A DNA stretch of 64,000 nucleotides from Fragum whitleyi (taxonomy: Eukaryota; Mollusca; Bivalvia; Cardiida; Cardiidae). The translations under genes and the position numbers were made by a program. Position 1 is the stretch's first letter. The number at the start of each line of letters is the position of its first letter. Below are positions 14,131 through 28,131 of the stretch, piece by piece. The notes beneath the pieces are model-generated. The model was not told the origin of the DNA, ran no database searches, and saw only the letters and a list, made by a program, of their open reading frames with translations. Location of the stretch: NCBI GenBank assembly GCA_948146395.1, contig OX411551.1, positions 44,736,796 through 44,800,795 on the forward strand, given 5' to 3'.

Positions 14131-14510
14131 ATGAAATAAAACATTTTATTTATTTCAGAAAGTGAAATGAAACAATACATCTAACCACACAAAGGGTTGT
14201 TGAGCCTTCAAAGTAAAGTAAACCTGGCCAGCGTGTGCCAGAAATAATGGCCCATTGTATCCGCTGTTGAATATTTAATGTAGCCATGGATCACACCAGT
14301 TCTTTAAAACTTGGTAACATATGTTAGACCGAGCCCAAAATCCCAGGTTTGAGTCAACATTGTCAAACATTTAAGGTAAACAAGAGATCTGTTCTGTCTA
14401 GATTTGCTTTCACCTACACAATTCAATATTTAAATTTGTTTCTCTTTGTTGCCATAGAAATGAAATTTTCCTTTTAAGTTAACTGTTTTATCTCCTACCT
14501 CCAATAAAAT

Positions 14511-14745
14511 TGATTGATTGATTGAATGGAGTTTAACACTGCTTTCAACATTATTTCAGTTATATCGCAGCGGCTGGAGCACCAAACAATGGTTTCCTGG
14601 TATTTCACTCACCAGTACAACCACGACATCCTTTCCTAGTCTCCAGCTGCTATCTCACATAGGTCTACGATTATCAACCCATTGGTGAGAAACAAATAGT
14701 CGGAAAGAATGAGTGCCGCCGTCGGGGACCGAACCTGGGACCTCT
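14511..14745 (-). mobile_element. SINE-like element G, copy 1
   Basis: Read on the minus strand, a tRNA-like B-box region (AGGTTCGGTCCC) near 14728-14740 is the head, and the tail is CCATTCAATCAATCAATCA. The body holds GAGACTAGGAAAGGATG and CCAGGAAACCATTGTTTGG. Related copies: 24459, 50600 and 54745. Confidence 0.72.
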
Positions 14746-17700
14746 AGAAGAATTTCTAATGTTTCTATCCAAAACTTTTGTATTTTTTTTCTTATTCTTG
14801 ACAGTAATTTGTGAATACCATCATAATATCGGGCCTTGTGCTTAAGTTTGAAATAGATGAGTCATTGGACCCTTAACCTCGGGGTCAAAACTGATTTTAA
14901 AGGGATCAAAAGAATGGAAAGAGTCAATCATGAGTAGAATTTTGCAGGCTTAGAGCCAGTTGACCTTTACTTGTAAAATTAGTACCGTTAAGTAAGTAAA
15001 TAATTCGTAAAATGTAAGTAATTAGTAAAATGTATACAAGATAGTATATGAGATACATCATTTAGTGATTAAATTGAACTTAAAACCCTTGGAAATTTCT
15101 ATCAAGGGACCCATTTGGGAGATATTTCTAGGGGTCAAATTAAGATATATTCAGATTTCTGGGGGTCAAAACCCTAGTTTTAGGATCAAACACAAGCCTT
15201 ATTATTATCTACATTACCTCATTACTGTCATCAGTGCTTAACTTCCAGCATGTATTATCATTACTTGCTATATCAGACATAATCATGTTGCATAATATGA
15301 GCAGACTGATCTGGATCAAAAACCTTTGCAAAGGCTTCATCACCTGTTTCAGCATGACAAGGAGAAAAAATCAGGAAGCAAAACAGGGCCAAATCAATTT
15401 CGGAAAAACCCTACACACTCGTAGAAAATGTCACCAATATTATTGGATTGTGTGGGAAAATCAGATGACACTGTTTTTTGCCCCCATCAATATATCGGAT
15501 TGTAATACTAAAATCGGCAAAATAGGTCGTAGAAATCAATGTAATGTATTGATGATTTTTTCAAATCGTTAAAAGAGATCAAGCCTTGCTCACTGATCAA
15601 TATCTGCGTTCAATATCTGGCGATAGAGGGCAATAGTCTTGTTTGTGATTGGTCCCTAAAGATTTGGAAATTCAATAATTGTGAATGAAAGTCCACAACT
15701 AAACAATGGGAAGACGGATATTTTTCCCTTGGTCTGTTTAGCTTACACTACAACTATTTCTGACAGAATTTGCAAGGCTCCGGATAAAAAGTCTGAATGA
15801 TTCAATGCTTAAACCAAATAATGTGATAATGTTTGTTTCATTGTTCCAATCCAAAATGTTTCAGATTGAAACAACATATTATATACTTGGTTTATTTTTT
15901 GACTTATGCTGGACCCACCTGGCAAATGTCTTATGCAAGAAGAAATAGCAATGATTATGACAAAGAGCAGTCTGGAATACTTGGCTACAGCTAGAAAAAG
16001 GCCATTTTTTTGTTCAACAAAGACATAAGTGTCAGACCAAGCATCTGAAAGCATCTTTACTAAATTTCTAAATTGATATAAGTACTTGTTAAATTCAGAC
16101 TAGTTCATTATTGCTTGCAGATGAAAAAGGCAAATCTCCTATATTTTGTCTGAGACTTGAAAACATAATTAGATTTTCATTTCATTTATGAAAATGAATG
16201 AAAACTCAATTTCCTGTCCCCCTTCATGTTGACAAGCCAATGTTTCAACTTGAATGCTCTTAAACCTTTTTCTCCTAGCATGATTTTACATTCTCTTTCT
16301 TTGACGGAATTTTAACTGCAAAACATTCACTTTTTTTTTTGATAGTATATTTATTTGAGGTGGCTTCTGAAACATCTTGTCTCAAACAAAAGATACTGGC
16401 GTAACTCTGGTCATAAGATTCCGACAACTTCAGCAAAGTTGAATTGACAGAAATAACCTTCAATTTTGTGATCTCCTATTCTTAAGCCTAAAAGCTTCAG
16501 TTTCATGCAAGCTTTTAAAACCCATCTTTAATATGGATAAGAATATTAAGTAATTGAGACTTGGAAAAAGACTGATTTGTATAACTTATATAACTGTTTT
16601 GTTCTTAGGTTGCAATGCAATGTCTGTTTATGTACCAAATATTAGTATAATATCATGTCTTGCAACAAATAGGAATCAACAATTGAACGAGACAATTGTT
16701 TGCTTATTAATGTCATCATTCCAAATAACTTTTGTCAGACTTTCCCCATTCAAAATACCGTAAGCACTTATTATTTTTCTATGTATGGTATTACCGGGGA
16801 AAGGGAATATCCAATCCCAGGTATATTGGCACCTTGTTAATTTTCAAGAGTTGATTATATCAGAGAAATAGCCAGTCTTTCCTCCTTTGAAACCAGTATA
16901 ATCAACATCCACCAGTTTCCTGTTCTTTAATTACAGATCTTGGCGCACACAAAAACGCTGCTCACATGGGGGTCCCAAACAGTAACCAGTCTAAATCATA
17001 ATTCCTTTAAGTAACCTGTCTAATTTTCGAGATAACAATTTTATAAAATTATCACTATTTGACTCTTCAATGTGTACAGGCTGGCCCATAATCAGAGAGC
17101 AAATTATTTCATAATGGCTCAGCTCAAAAACAGTTGTAACCATTTGTTGTGCTAAAACATTTTAAGTATATTTAGAGCAGTTTGACAAATATTCAATTTT
17201 ATTTAAAGAACTAGGAAAAAACTTTTTTACTTGAAATCATCAAGAACAAGGTTTCTCACCGATCTACATGTATTCGAGCTGTTGTTGGCAATGTTTTCCT
17301 GATTAATTTTTTATGTTGAATGAGACTTCCTTATATGGAAATATTGTAGTATGCTGTAGCCACATGGTCATTACACCGTTATATTATCCCTTGACCCTAA
17401 CAAAGAAAATTCTGAAGCTCTGGCTTTTTTGTTTTCTCATGGCAAAAAATTTATTCATTTGCAACCATATTTCATCCCAAAATTCAATTCAATTATTATT
17501 AAAACTTTTTACTTAGATATCAATCAGCACTAGCACAGTGTGATGTTTTATTAAGAGAATTGTATGGAACAATAATCAATGCTTGTATAACCAATGTTTC
17601 ATGAAATGACATTCTATTACTATTCGGAATTTCCTACATATTTTGTTATGTATAAGAAATCATGTTTTTGTTACAAATGAGCTTCATAAAAATTTTCAGT

Positions 17701-18821
17701 TCTCTATCCATGTAGTAAAGTCTAAAAGCATAGCCAGAATTAAAGCATTGAATCCTCTGAATAAAGAAACATTAATGTAAAGTGCCAAATAAGGGTTAAA
17801 ATCGTGCATATGGTCAAGTCCAAATCATGTGTCAGATTCATTACTCCAAATGAATAAGCATTAAATCCCTCCAACACTGGCATCGAGTTACCATGGCAAC
17901 CATTACCTGTCGTAATGCTATTCAATCATGTGAAATAATAGGGTAAATAGAAAATTGCTCATTTATAGGCAGGACTTGATTGGGAGTTTCAAGGGTAAAC
18001 GCGGACAAAAACAGTCATTTAGATGGTGCCTTGACTCCTAGAGACCGTCTGCAATTCTTCAGGCTTTAAATTGTCTGAAATTCTTTATCAATGAACAAAT
18101 ATTGAAGACATTTCCTTGCTCATTAGTACTTGAGAATGGTAGTCCAGAGAGAAGATTTTATCCCTGTAAATTTACCATAGTACTGTAATCTATAAAGGGC
18201 CACAACTTATTAAAATGTCATTTTTTTACCTAAAGGGGATCATCTACCAAATCAACATCAACTCCATCCATAAGTTTATCTACCGATAAAGTAATTGCCT
18301 TGAGAAATGATTCTTTCAAATTGCATAAAAATTCATTCTGGAGAACAATTGTGTGAAATCATTTTGAAAATCAACTGCAAGCCAGCTTTCACTGCTGGTC
18401 CATTTTCAGTCAAACATGTCATTAATCAATTATAAGCTATTTTCACCTGATAACAATTTCTCTGATAAAAGTGTGTACAGGGGGTAAACAAAATTTTATC
18501 TTAATATGTTTGAAAATTGCTCTCCAATGTACTCCTAAATAATTCCCCTATCAAAGCTGGGCATGCCTAATCAATGGCTGTTACATTAATATAGGAAAAT
18601 CTAACACATACTGAAGGTAAAGCAAACATTGCTGGTGATAGCTCAGACACCTATCTGTCAGGTCACTTGCTACCTTAATATGATGGAAGACTTGAATAAA
18701 ATCAAGCAAATCAGATGGGCAATTAAAGGAGGGATTTTCGTTTTTTAAGAGACAAATTTATCAAACCATATGTCATGTGTAAACATTAGAATAGACTCAA
18801 AATGAAATGTTTGTAAGTACA

Positions 18822-18834
18822 CCCCCCCCCCCCT
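18822..18834. repeat. Poly-C run
   Basis: Uninterrupted C13 in AT-rich DNA; prone to sequencing error. Confidence 0.8.
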
Positions 18835-19308
18835 TTTAAAGTTTTTGTTAAGAAATTGAATAAGTGTTTCCCCTATCTTTTCCTGTCATCTAGCAGTTAC
18901 ATTAGTTGCCTTTTGCAGGGATAAACAGACTAAGACTAACAGGGGCCCAGTTGCCCATGGCCCCTAGATTTTGGGCTTGGCCCCTAGATTTTTGGAGAAA
19001 ATGCCAAAACCCCTGATGTCAAATATTGAATTTTGTCTGTCTAGGCTCCTAAGTCAAATTGTTACTTTGTTTTCCCTGCTTTGCATTCATGAAATCTAGC
19101 ACAAATAGTTTTGCATAATGACTTGATCAAATTGTGGATTAAAATCATCATTTGATATGTATAGACGCCCCTTCATGCCATGAAAATTATGCTATTATTT
19201 AAAAGTTCACCCTTTAATGTTGGTTTTCATACAGCTTTTTTTCTTTCCTGCAACATCTTTAAAATGATAAATTCACTACCTAATTCAGTCTAAGCCAGCC
19301 ATTTTCAG

Positions 19309-19537
19309 TTAACCCTTTCCTGTTTTACAAAATTTTGGACCTGTCCAAATTCAAAGGTTTTGCAGACCAAAAATTAAAGTGGATTTAATTTGAAAAATAA
19401 CGATTTTGTAGGGTAGAAAATAGTGTGAAAAAAGAAGAAATTGCTTGTAAGAAGCAATTTCTTCTTTTTTCACAATGTTTTCTCAATCATAAAACCACAG
19501 ACACGTAAAAAGCAGGGATTAAACAGCAAAGGGTTAA
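19309..19537. mobile_element. TTAACCCTTT-family MITE, copy 2
   Basis: Starts TTAACCCTTTCCTGTTTTAC and ends AGCAAAGGGTTAA. By eye it is close to copies at 2217, 20049 and 52396 over its full length, including the central GAAGAAATTGCTT hairpin and the ACAATGTTTTCT motif. Only about 510 bp separates it from copy 3. Confidence 0.85.
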
Positions 19538-19891
19538 AACAGGAAATAGATTACAGACAGGGCTAGACCCCTTATCGGGTTATATAAGGGGACAGCATGA
19601 AAACTGTCAACAGACCAGTAATTCCTCCGCTCCCTAGAAACCGTTGCATACAACAAACAGTCCTCGTCATTTTCTACACATCAACATATGGTTATAGGCT
19701 TAATATGGTCGTAGAAGATTATAAAATTTTCATCAGATTGATATGGTAGCATTTGGCGTAGTTTGAACGGCAGCTTTCGTCAACCAAACAAAGAGCTAAC
19801 AAAATAATCCCCCCTCATGCAATACTCAGTTTCTGAACTAATTTGAACCTTCCTTTTGCTGAGTTTATAAGTATGAAATTAAGGTACTATT

Positions 19892-19970
19892 TTGAGGGCT
19901 CAGCATGAAATAGTTGGCACTGCCTATAAACATATAGGCAGTTACAACTGTTTCACACTGAGCCATCAAT
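19892..19970. repeat. Minimal palindrome, type D2
   Basis: 79 bp inverted repeat with outer arms TTGAGGGCTCAGCATGAAA and TTTCACACTGAGCCATCAA, and inner CACTGCCTATAAACATATAGGCAGT. Related to 61102-61176. Confidence 0.85.
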
Positions 19971-20048
19971 TTGATAATTATGATGGCAATATTCTAAGAT
20001 TCAAAAATGTTGTCACCATCTTCCAGAGCCCTAGTACCTGAATTTAAG

Positions 20049-20276
20049 TTAACCCTTTCCTGTTTTACAAAATTTTGGACCAGTCCAAATTCAAAGGTTT
20101 TGCAGACGAAAATTTAAAGTGGATTTGATTTGAAAAAAATCCATCAGTAGGGTAGAAAATAGTGTGGAAAAAGAAGAAATTGCTTGTCGGAAGCAATTTC
20201 TTCTTTTTTCACAATGTTTTCTGAATCATAAAATCACAGGCATGTAAAAAGCAGGGATTAAACAGCAAAGGATTAA
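20049..20276. mobile_element. TTAACCCTTT-family MITE, copy 3
   Basis: TTAACCCTTTCCTG at the left, AAAGGATTAA at the right (one change in the terminal repeat). Same orientation as copy 2 and very similar throughout. Confidence 0.85.
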
Positions 20277-20289
20277 AACTGTTGATCAA

Positions 20290-20470
20290 ATGCTAAATTA
20301 AGAGGGGATAAGCTTTTCTAAAATCTTTGACATTTGACAAAACCATACGTTGTGGGTACTCATTTGAACCGTCTTGAAAAGGTTATTCCAATGACTTCAA
20401 CCAACATAAGTTTCGAGTAAGTATTAATTTCATAACAATAAATCTTAAATACACCTCTATATGTAGCTTT
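20290..20470. repeat. Hairpin repeat A, diverged copy
   Basis: AAGAGGGGATAAGC, then CTAAAATCTTTG, then GTTGTGGGTACTCATTTGAA and a damaged right arm (GGTTATTCCAATGA). Lies 14 bp after a TTAACCCTTT MITE. Confidence 0.6.
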
Positions 20471-22471
20471 TCTAATGAGTTACTTATATCTAACAAAATG
20501 ATCTCTGATTACTAAGTCGACCAGCTGTCCCCTGCCCCTCTTTGTCTATGTAAAAATAGGAAGACCTTTTCATTGTGTCTACCTTTCCATTTGATCCCTG
20601 TCCAAATAGGGGGCCAGCAGGCCCGGCAGCTGGGCCCCACTGGTTACACCCTTAGTTCAGAAATGATGGACGGTTTTAGTTTCAAAAACACTGATGGAGG
20701 AAATTAAATTAATTCAAACATTTTTGTCCAAAACCCCTAATTGTAACTTGTAGTTGTTTGGTGATCAAAATATCATAACTACAACTTTTTTTACCTGTAT
20801 TGTAGTTCAACTTACAAACCATATGAGCCAGTGCCGGACATTTCCTGGTAAGTACTGGTCCTTTACTGCCATGTCAAATTGTTGGAAATGTCCCACACAG
20901 GCTCATATTATCATTGTCGGGTAATCAAAATTTTGTAACTAAGGCTTTAATCAAACTGTAGTTACAACATGTTGATCACCCACAAACATATGTTTGCAGT
21001 ACCTAGTGTTGTCTCCTATTCAACTAATGAGGTAAACTCAAGTAATTATGAATAGTTTGTCTTACAGTTTAATGCTATAACTGATGGGAAGATTGGGGAT
21101 TTTGGTCTTGAACCCTGGATGTGACACCAATCTGAATTTCAATTCAAGATAAAAGTCAAGAATTTAGAGTTTATTTGCCAGTTTAAATTAGCATTTATTT
21201 CTTAAATGGATTTCAAACTTTTACAATATATTAATTTTTACATAACTAACATAAGGTAATTTTTTATTAATAGATTTCTTTTAATAAATTTCAATGATTT
21301 TGAATAAATATATTGAATAAAATAAATATTGTAACATTTCATGAAGCAGACAAATGAATGCCCCAGAATTATTCATGATTTTGCAATTTTGAATCCCAAG
21401 AATCGAAACTACCGCTTCATTCTAGAAGTATAGATTATCTGTTAAATTGAACAACTTAAAAGACAACAAAATTTTCTACAATTACTGAGTAAGTAGACAA
21501 TATTTTGAAGTGAATGTAAAGTAAATTTTGAAAATAACAAATATTAAGAAAGAGACAAATTTTTTGTAAGGAAATTCTCCTTTTTTAAAGATGTATTCTA
21601 TATAATGTTAGAGTTTGTTCATGGGCATAAGTTCAAGGGGTCGAGAATTTGTTGTAAACATTTATTAAATACCTAGTCTAGAAGAGGTAGTAATCTCAAG
21701 TCTAATTCAAAATCTGTAATGTCAATAAAATGCTATGCTGTGGATACTCATTTGAATTGTCACAGCAGGACTATTCCGAGGACTACCAACAACACAGGGT
21801 TTACAAAGCATTTTAATCTTAAGTCTGATTAACTCCCAATACATGTAGGTTTGGATTATAACATTTGATGGGTTTCAACCATGAAAGGGTCTACTGAATA
21901 CATGTTCAATCTTGATAAAATATAAAGTTTTCTAAACAAAGAAATGTGCGTCTTCAATCATACAATATATCGTAACATAACAGAGAACAAATCTACATGA
22001 AATACTAGCCCCTGGCCTTATGCGTGTGGACGACCATTTTTAGAGACCGAAGATAAATTCATATTATATTTTCCTTAAGGGAGACTTTAACGGCCATTAA
22101 AAGATGTTTTCTCTATTCTCAAAATGCCATTCAGTGTTTATATCAGTTCTCTTTCTTTCATCTCTAAAATGGCCTTTTCACCCTGTATAAGGCAATACTG
22201 AAGAAATGAGAGAAAACAAGATTTATGAATAGGTGGAAGCCATCTTGTTCAATCAATCAATTTTGACTACATGATGTATTTGTGAAAACATTGCAGTAAA
22301 ACAAGAAATGATATGAGCATAATCTCATTTCTCTACAATGCTTTCTATTTAGAAAAAATACAAAGTTGAGCAAATATTAATGCCAATGGTTTTCCATTCT
22401 TGAAATATCAACCACAACATTCTGTGTAATAATATTTATTGCAGACTGCTAAGACTGTGTAAAGGTAAAAC

Positions 22472-22610
22472 ATTAACCATCTTAAATGAAAGAAAATATT
22501 GAAGAATAAGGAGAAATTGCTTGCTACAAGCAATTTCTTCTTTTTCTACAATATTTTCTCAAGAGCACCATCATATGGTCGTAAAAGCATGGGATACTAC
22601 AGGAAAGGGT
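22472..22610. mobile_element. Relic related to the TTAACCCTTT MITE
   Basis: It keeps the central hairpin (GAGAAATTGCTT..AAGCAATTTCTTC), the ACAATATTTTCTC motif and the end CAGGAAAGGGTT, but the left end is degraded. Probably an old or internally changed copy. Confidence 0.55.
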
Positions 22611-23094
22611 TGCCTCTTTTACTTTTGGCCAATTTTTAATATATTGTCTTCCATTGAGGCTTTAAAAGCTTGAAGTTGATACAGGCTAAACCTTTTTTAA
22701 AATGTGTTGAAGTATCTTACAAACTAAACAAAACAGAGAATAGGAATAGAATTCAATGACATTCAATTTGGTATAAAAACTAAAAACATAAATTGAGAAA
22801 AACTAAAAATGAAAACATAACTAAAAGTGAAATAAAAATGTCTCCTTACATGTTCCCGAGCTGTTGGAATGAATAGAAGTACATGGACTGGCGGGGCTGT
22901 CTATTTCATATTTCACCTCAATCATATCATAATTACCCTCGCGGGGAACGGGGCTTAGGTAGCTGCCTGGGATCGAGTCACTCCAATTTAGGGTATCTAA
23001 AATTTAGCACGGACGGACATAGTATTAGTTACTGCTCGTAAAAGGTTTTCTAATTTTGTTCCTTAATTTATGAATTATCAGTTCCTCAATATCT

Positions 23095-23340
23095 CAACTC
23101 TTGTCATGCTGAATAAAAACCTTGGCAAGATTGCATTATAAACAAAGTACTGAAAGTACCAGTAACTTATTGCAAGCCACTTTTATTTATTTTGAAAATA
23201 CAATCTTGAAACTTTTCTGGCCTCAAAAGTAGAATCAGGTGGTAAAGACTAAGATCAGGCTGCACAAATGTGCAGACTGTTCTTTGTCTTTACCTCCTAC
23301 CAAAGCAGTGATATTCCGGGTTCAGCACAACAAGGGTTAA
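23095..23340. mobile_element. TTAACCCTTG-family MITE, copy 7 (diverged)
   Basis: Begins CAACTCTTGTCATGCTGAA and ends ACAACAAGGGTTAA, inverted relative to copy 1, with the CTGCACAAATGTGCAG hairpin. The left TTAA is lost. Confidence 0.7.
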
Positions 23341-24458
23341 AGTTCTTCAAATTTCTTAAGCCTACATTGTAGAAGATTATATTCAAATCAATATGTGTTA
23401 AGAGATACAAATTTGTCACTGCCTTGGCAACAAATAAGTATCTTCACTAAGATATTTACTAGGATAATGCATTTTTCTCTAAGTATCTAAGATTCGGATT
23501 TGAAATGTCCAAACATTTTATTCTTCTTTTGAAAAGTTCTGAAATCTAGGAATGAACTGATCTTAATTGATTTGAAAATAATAATTATGCAGTTAAATAA
23601 TTTTACATAGAGACTTTACAAACAAAACAAAAGTAACAGAAGAAATGACAAAAAAGAGATAGATAGTAAGAGAAAGACAGAAGAAAGTATAAGTAATGTG
23701 TTAGTTTTAGGGTTAATATTTGGTTAGTAAATTCAAACAGGCTAAATACTGTATTAGGTGAATAATGCTATATGGAAAGTATCAAGTGTATTTTGGGCTC
23801 ATCTAATAAAAGCATCAGGCGACATAAAATTCTTGAAATGAAAATAGTTTAGTAACAGTATGTTAAAGGTGTAACAAATTATTACAAGCAAAATTATTGT
23901 ATGACAATCTTAGTCAAAGGAAGCTTGATAAAACCCAGATTTCCCTGTTACAGTTGTAAAAAGCATTTCAAAGTTTACTCCTTAGTCTATAGAAGATAAT
24001 CAGTAAAACCAAAATGGTTAGCAATTATACAGTTCAATCAAAATCATATAATCTTCGCCATTTTTGGTCGCCGTTTGACAACATCAATTGATAGCATACA
24101 CATAATAGGTAGTTGCAAATTTTTCATACTAAGCCATCAAAATACATCATTATCCACTTTTACCAACGCGAGCTTTAGCCAATTATGGATGTCATACTAA
24201 TAATTTACATCTCCCTTTTTTTATCAGTCCTATTCACTGGATTCTCTTCAAATTAAAGGGTGAAAATGAGTATACATATCCACAAAATAGGATACTTTCT
24301 GAGCACTTTTCAAAGCATGCATGCTTATGATGCCATACAAAGACATGCAAATAAGTGAATAACCTTTGGCTTTCCCTACAATATTGACGAGACAGTTATC
24401 AAACATTTCTTGTACAAAATTTCATTTTGAACAGTCAATTTTGTTTTGTTTGAATAGG

Positions 24459-24715
24459 GTTCATCACAGCTTTTAACACTTTTTCAGTCATATAGTGGCA
24501 GTTGGAGCACCTAACAATGAATTTCCTGTGTTTGTTTGCACCAGTAAAATCATGTTATCCTTTCTTAGCCTCCAGCTGCAATCCCACTTTTATGTTTATC
24601 CATCCCTTGATGGGAGACAATTGTAGGAAAGGATATGTTCCGCAGCCATGCATCGCCAATGATAGAACCCAGGGCTTAGTTGGTTCCACAAACTGCAAAC
24701 CTTAAGGATAGGGGA
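24459..24715 (-). mobile_element. SINE-like element G, copy 2 (diverged)
   Basis: Same layout as 14511-14745: AGCTTTTAACACTTTTTCAG, GCAGTTGGAGCACC, CCTTTCTTAGCCTCCAGCTG, then TGATGGGAGACAATTG. The head is degraded. Confidence 0.7.
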
Positions 24716-27487
24716 ATGAAGCCTAGCTGTTGTCCACCCTTCAGTACAAACTAATTCTGTTCAAGAGATTAGTAACAAAATCAGATGTGCTTTAGTTTTT
24801 GAACTGCCAGTTTAGGCCATTGCGAATGGTAAATTTCACACTTGTTCAACTACCTAGGTTCATGCAAGTCCTTTCTCTCTCATTAAGCATTAGACTGTCA
24901 AGCAATGGGCTAAGAAACTCAGACCTTGGGACGAAAACACGAAATGTAGCCAAAACACAAAGCTGTTCTGGAATTTCCAGTACTTCCATGCGGGGAATAT
25001 TTTGGCCCTAGTATTGATTTTCAATAAACAAGAGAAACACAAAAAAATGGCAAAATCAACCCATTATCAAAGAAAAACAAGATTTCATTCTATAATCCAG
25101 CCTTTTTTCTTTTTCACTCAGTCTTTGGTAATGTCATTTTTTTTCATTCTGAGGTCAATTTTACACGAGCCAAGTCACAATAAGTCAAACCTTGATTACT
25201 TCAGAGAATGAAGACAACGCCACAAAAACTAACATCCACAGTAAGGTGTTAAAGGACAGAGAAAATGAACAAGATAGAAAATTTTCACAAGCTTTGCCCA
25301 TTACACTTCAGGATGTCCAAGTCTGAAACAGCAAAGGGAAATTCAGAGGTAGAGTTACAGTTCTTGTAAACTCCACTTAAATATCATGAGAGGAACATAA
25401 CTGCCAAGTTCCGTATCGATTGGACATAAGGTACAGACAAAGTGGACACTGCCCGCCTGCTCAGTCGCTAGATGATCCCCCCCAAAAATTCTGTTTTTTA
25501 GTGTATAGAAAGTATTTGAAAATTTCATTTCACAGCAAGAGAATATGAAATAGAGTTTGAAATAAGACAGATATTTTGTTTGTTGTGTATGTACCCCAAA
25601 ACCAATTTCAGCAAATGATTCATGTCGATATTATACATTTTGAAATCTTCAGAAAAAATATTTATTCATGAAAGGCTGGGGCTTGTTTACGTTTATATAC
25701 TACCATTCAATACCTAACAATGGACATGAATTACCAATGTTGAAAAGAATTTTTATTCAAGTCTGAGCCTACCAAGGGATAGAATTCCTTCCCTGTTTTA
25801 TATGAAATTTAGGTTTACATGTAAGATTTTGATGTTATTATCCGTGTTTTTGTCCAGGCAGGGCAGAGCCTAAAAGATGGGTAGTTGCATTTATAAATAA
25901 GATAGATCAGCTTTTGGTGATTTTTACTCCCTTTTATAGAAAGAGGACAATGAAATGTCTTCCCTTTTGCTAAGCAATAAAATTCTTTTGGTTTGAGGAT
26001 ACAGTTATTTAGAAGTGTTAGATTTAATTGACAATTACCTCTTTAAGAAACCCAAAATATTGAAAAGTAAATTCACCCATATTAAGTCATGGCTTAGCCA
26101 CAAACTGCCAGTTGAATGATAATGCAGAAAAATATGTAAGAATTTTGGATATTTTCAGAAGAATATTATGTATGGCCCATCGACAATGAAAATAGCCTGT
26201 CTAAAACTTGAGTAGAGCTATAGTTTTGATATTTTGGTTGTCACCTGACAATTAATATCATACGAACTTGGGGTAGAAAAATTTATTATGTGATAAAGTT
26301 TAGAACTTTTTTGCAGGCCTCTTTAACTCAAGGAGTAAAAAAGAACCATACAAGAGCAATTACCATTGACCCAGATTTAGCTGCTTAATAAACAAGACTG
26401 ATGCTTAAGCAAGTCCCCTATTCTAGCTGGGTTTCACAACAAACACTGGATCATAACAATTTATTCAGAATAAAGGGCATCATGAAGTCCATGATATTCA
26501 AAAAGCAAGAACTGAAACCCTAAAGATTGGAATAACTGAAGCATAGGATTTGAGTACAACCCATTTCCATTGTATGAAAAAATTAACCGAATTTTTGTGT
26601 AATCTTTACAATAAACACTGACAAAAGGAACAAAAGCTCAATTTCTAATAAAAAACTACACAATTCACTTTTGTGTTTCACACTCTTTAAAGGTTTTTTT
26701 TCCAATTTTCCATTTTTTTTAAATTTCTGGCAGAAGTCGCAGAATTAGTGTCAAAATTCGGCACAAATGTACAAAAGTGAATATCAAATTTTAAACAACT
26801 TCAAAACATCACAGTTGAAACTGTCTTCCTATTCTGTCTATTCTCACGTTGATTTTGTTTCATGCAACGTCATCCTTAGCGGGATCGTTGATGATTGTGA
26901 CGTCATATAAACCCACGTGAAAAATGATGCGCTTTCATGGCTACGCCTGTATTATTCCCGAGGTCTGTTCCGTTAAGTATCGCCAAGGGTTCCCGATTGT
27001 ATATGACATTACAGAAATTGGAACAGATTCAGCTAACAATTACAGGGTTCAAATTATACAAGTGTCCAAAGCCTAAATGCATAAAGAGAGACATATTTGA
27101 TGGATCTATATAGTTGAAATAGCCATTTTAAGAAATGGAGCTAAAAACATTTGAAACATAAATAAATCTAATAAGATGCTATAGAAAAAGCAACTAATTG
27201 AGTTCAAAAGTTCACGCAATTTTCCCTATGAATACAGATATATTTTCTCATTTTTTTATATCATTTGAAGATGAAAAGGCAGCACACATCTATATTTTGA
27301 CATAATTTCAAAAGCCATAATTATTTTTCCTTCATAAATACTCTTCTCTATACTACAAGACTTTCTTATTCTTAATGTCAAGCCACAAAGGATAATAGCT
27401 ATTTCTCTATGAAACCCTATAGTGTGGGTTCTCATCTGATTATTGAGAGAATCCAACTACAAGTAATCTCACAGCAGTGTTTTTGTA

Positions 27488-27690
27488 AGAGAGTATTTCC
27501 GTTTATTTATCGCCGCTACCGTAGCACATGCCCATATGAACAATGCCGCCAGAAGTTGGTTAGTTGTTACGAGGGATAGTGCAAGGATACATGGCGAAAC
27601 TACTTCTGAGATCAGCCATGGTTCTTTAACGTGCTTGGTGTAAAGCACCGTCTCACGGGGCCTCGGTTTAACGTCTCATTTTTGTTGAAA
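27488..27690 (-). mobile_element. tRNA-derived SINE F, 5'-truncated copy
   Basis: Shares TATTTCCGTTTATTTATC, GCTACCGTAGCACATGCCCA, GATAGTGCAAGGATACATG and GGGCCTCGGTTTAACGTCTC with 39047-39348 but lacks the tRNA-like head. 5' truncation is usual for reverse-transcribed copies. Confidence 0.8.
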
Positions 27691-27701
27691 AATGCTTCTT
27701 T

Positions 27702-27948
27702 TTAACCCTTGTCATGCTGAACCCGGAATATTCCTGCTTTGGCAGGAGCTAAAGACCATCATCAGTCTGCACATATGTGCAGTCTGATGTAAGTCTACAC
27801 AACCTGTTTCTCACTTTCAAACCAGAATTGTCAATAGATTTAGTTTTTCAAATAAAAATTGACATATAGTTGGTAATTTCAGCACTTCTTGCCCTTTGAT
27901 TTTAATGGAAGTTTTTAGCCAAAATTTATTTAGCATGACAAGGGTTAA
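27702..27948. mobile_element. TTAACCCTTG-family MITE, copy 1
   Basis: 247 bp with ends TTAACCCTTGTCATGCTGAA and TAGCATGACAAGGGTTAA: an inverted repeat of about 14 bp plus TTAA. Internal landmarks are TATTCCTGCTTTGGCAGGA and the hairpin CTGCACATATGTGCAG. TTAA plus CCC suggests a second piggyBac-like non-autonomous family, distinct inside from the TTAACCCTTT family. Confidence 0.88.
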
Positions 27949-28131
27949 GTAGCCTTGTACTGAGAATGCTTTTGCAGTCATCTCAAGAGATTTTTGCCCT
28001 TATATTTCTTTTCTTTTCTTTTGTCTACTTTAAAAGTGCTTAGTAATCATACATGAGCAAGCCTACAGGAAATCTTTTAGTTTAATGCCTGTATTTGCCT
28101 AGCACCTTTTATCATCACATTTTCTCTTCTA

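Noticed and set aside
15234..15572. 112-codon open frame
   Set aside because: No motif, AT-driven composition and no splice signals; within Onecut intron 1 on the opposite strand. Chance frame.
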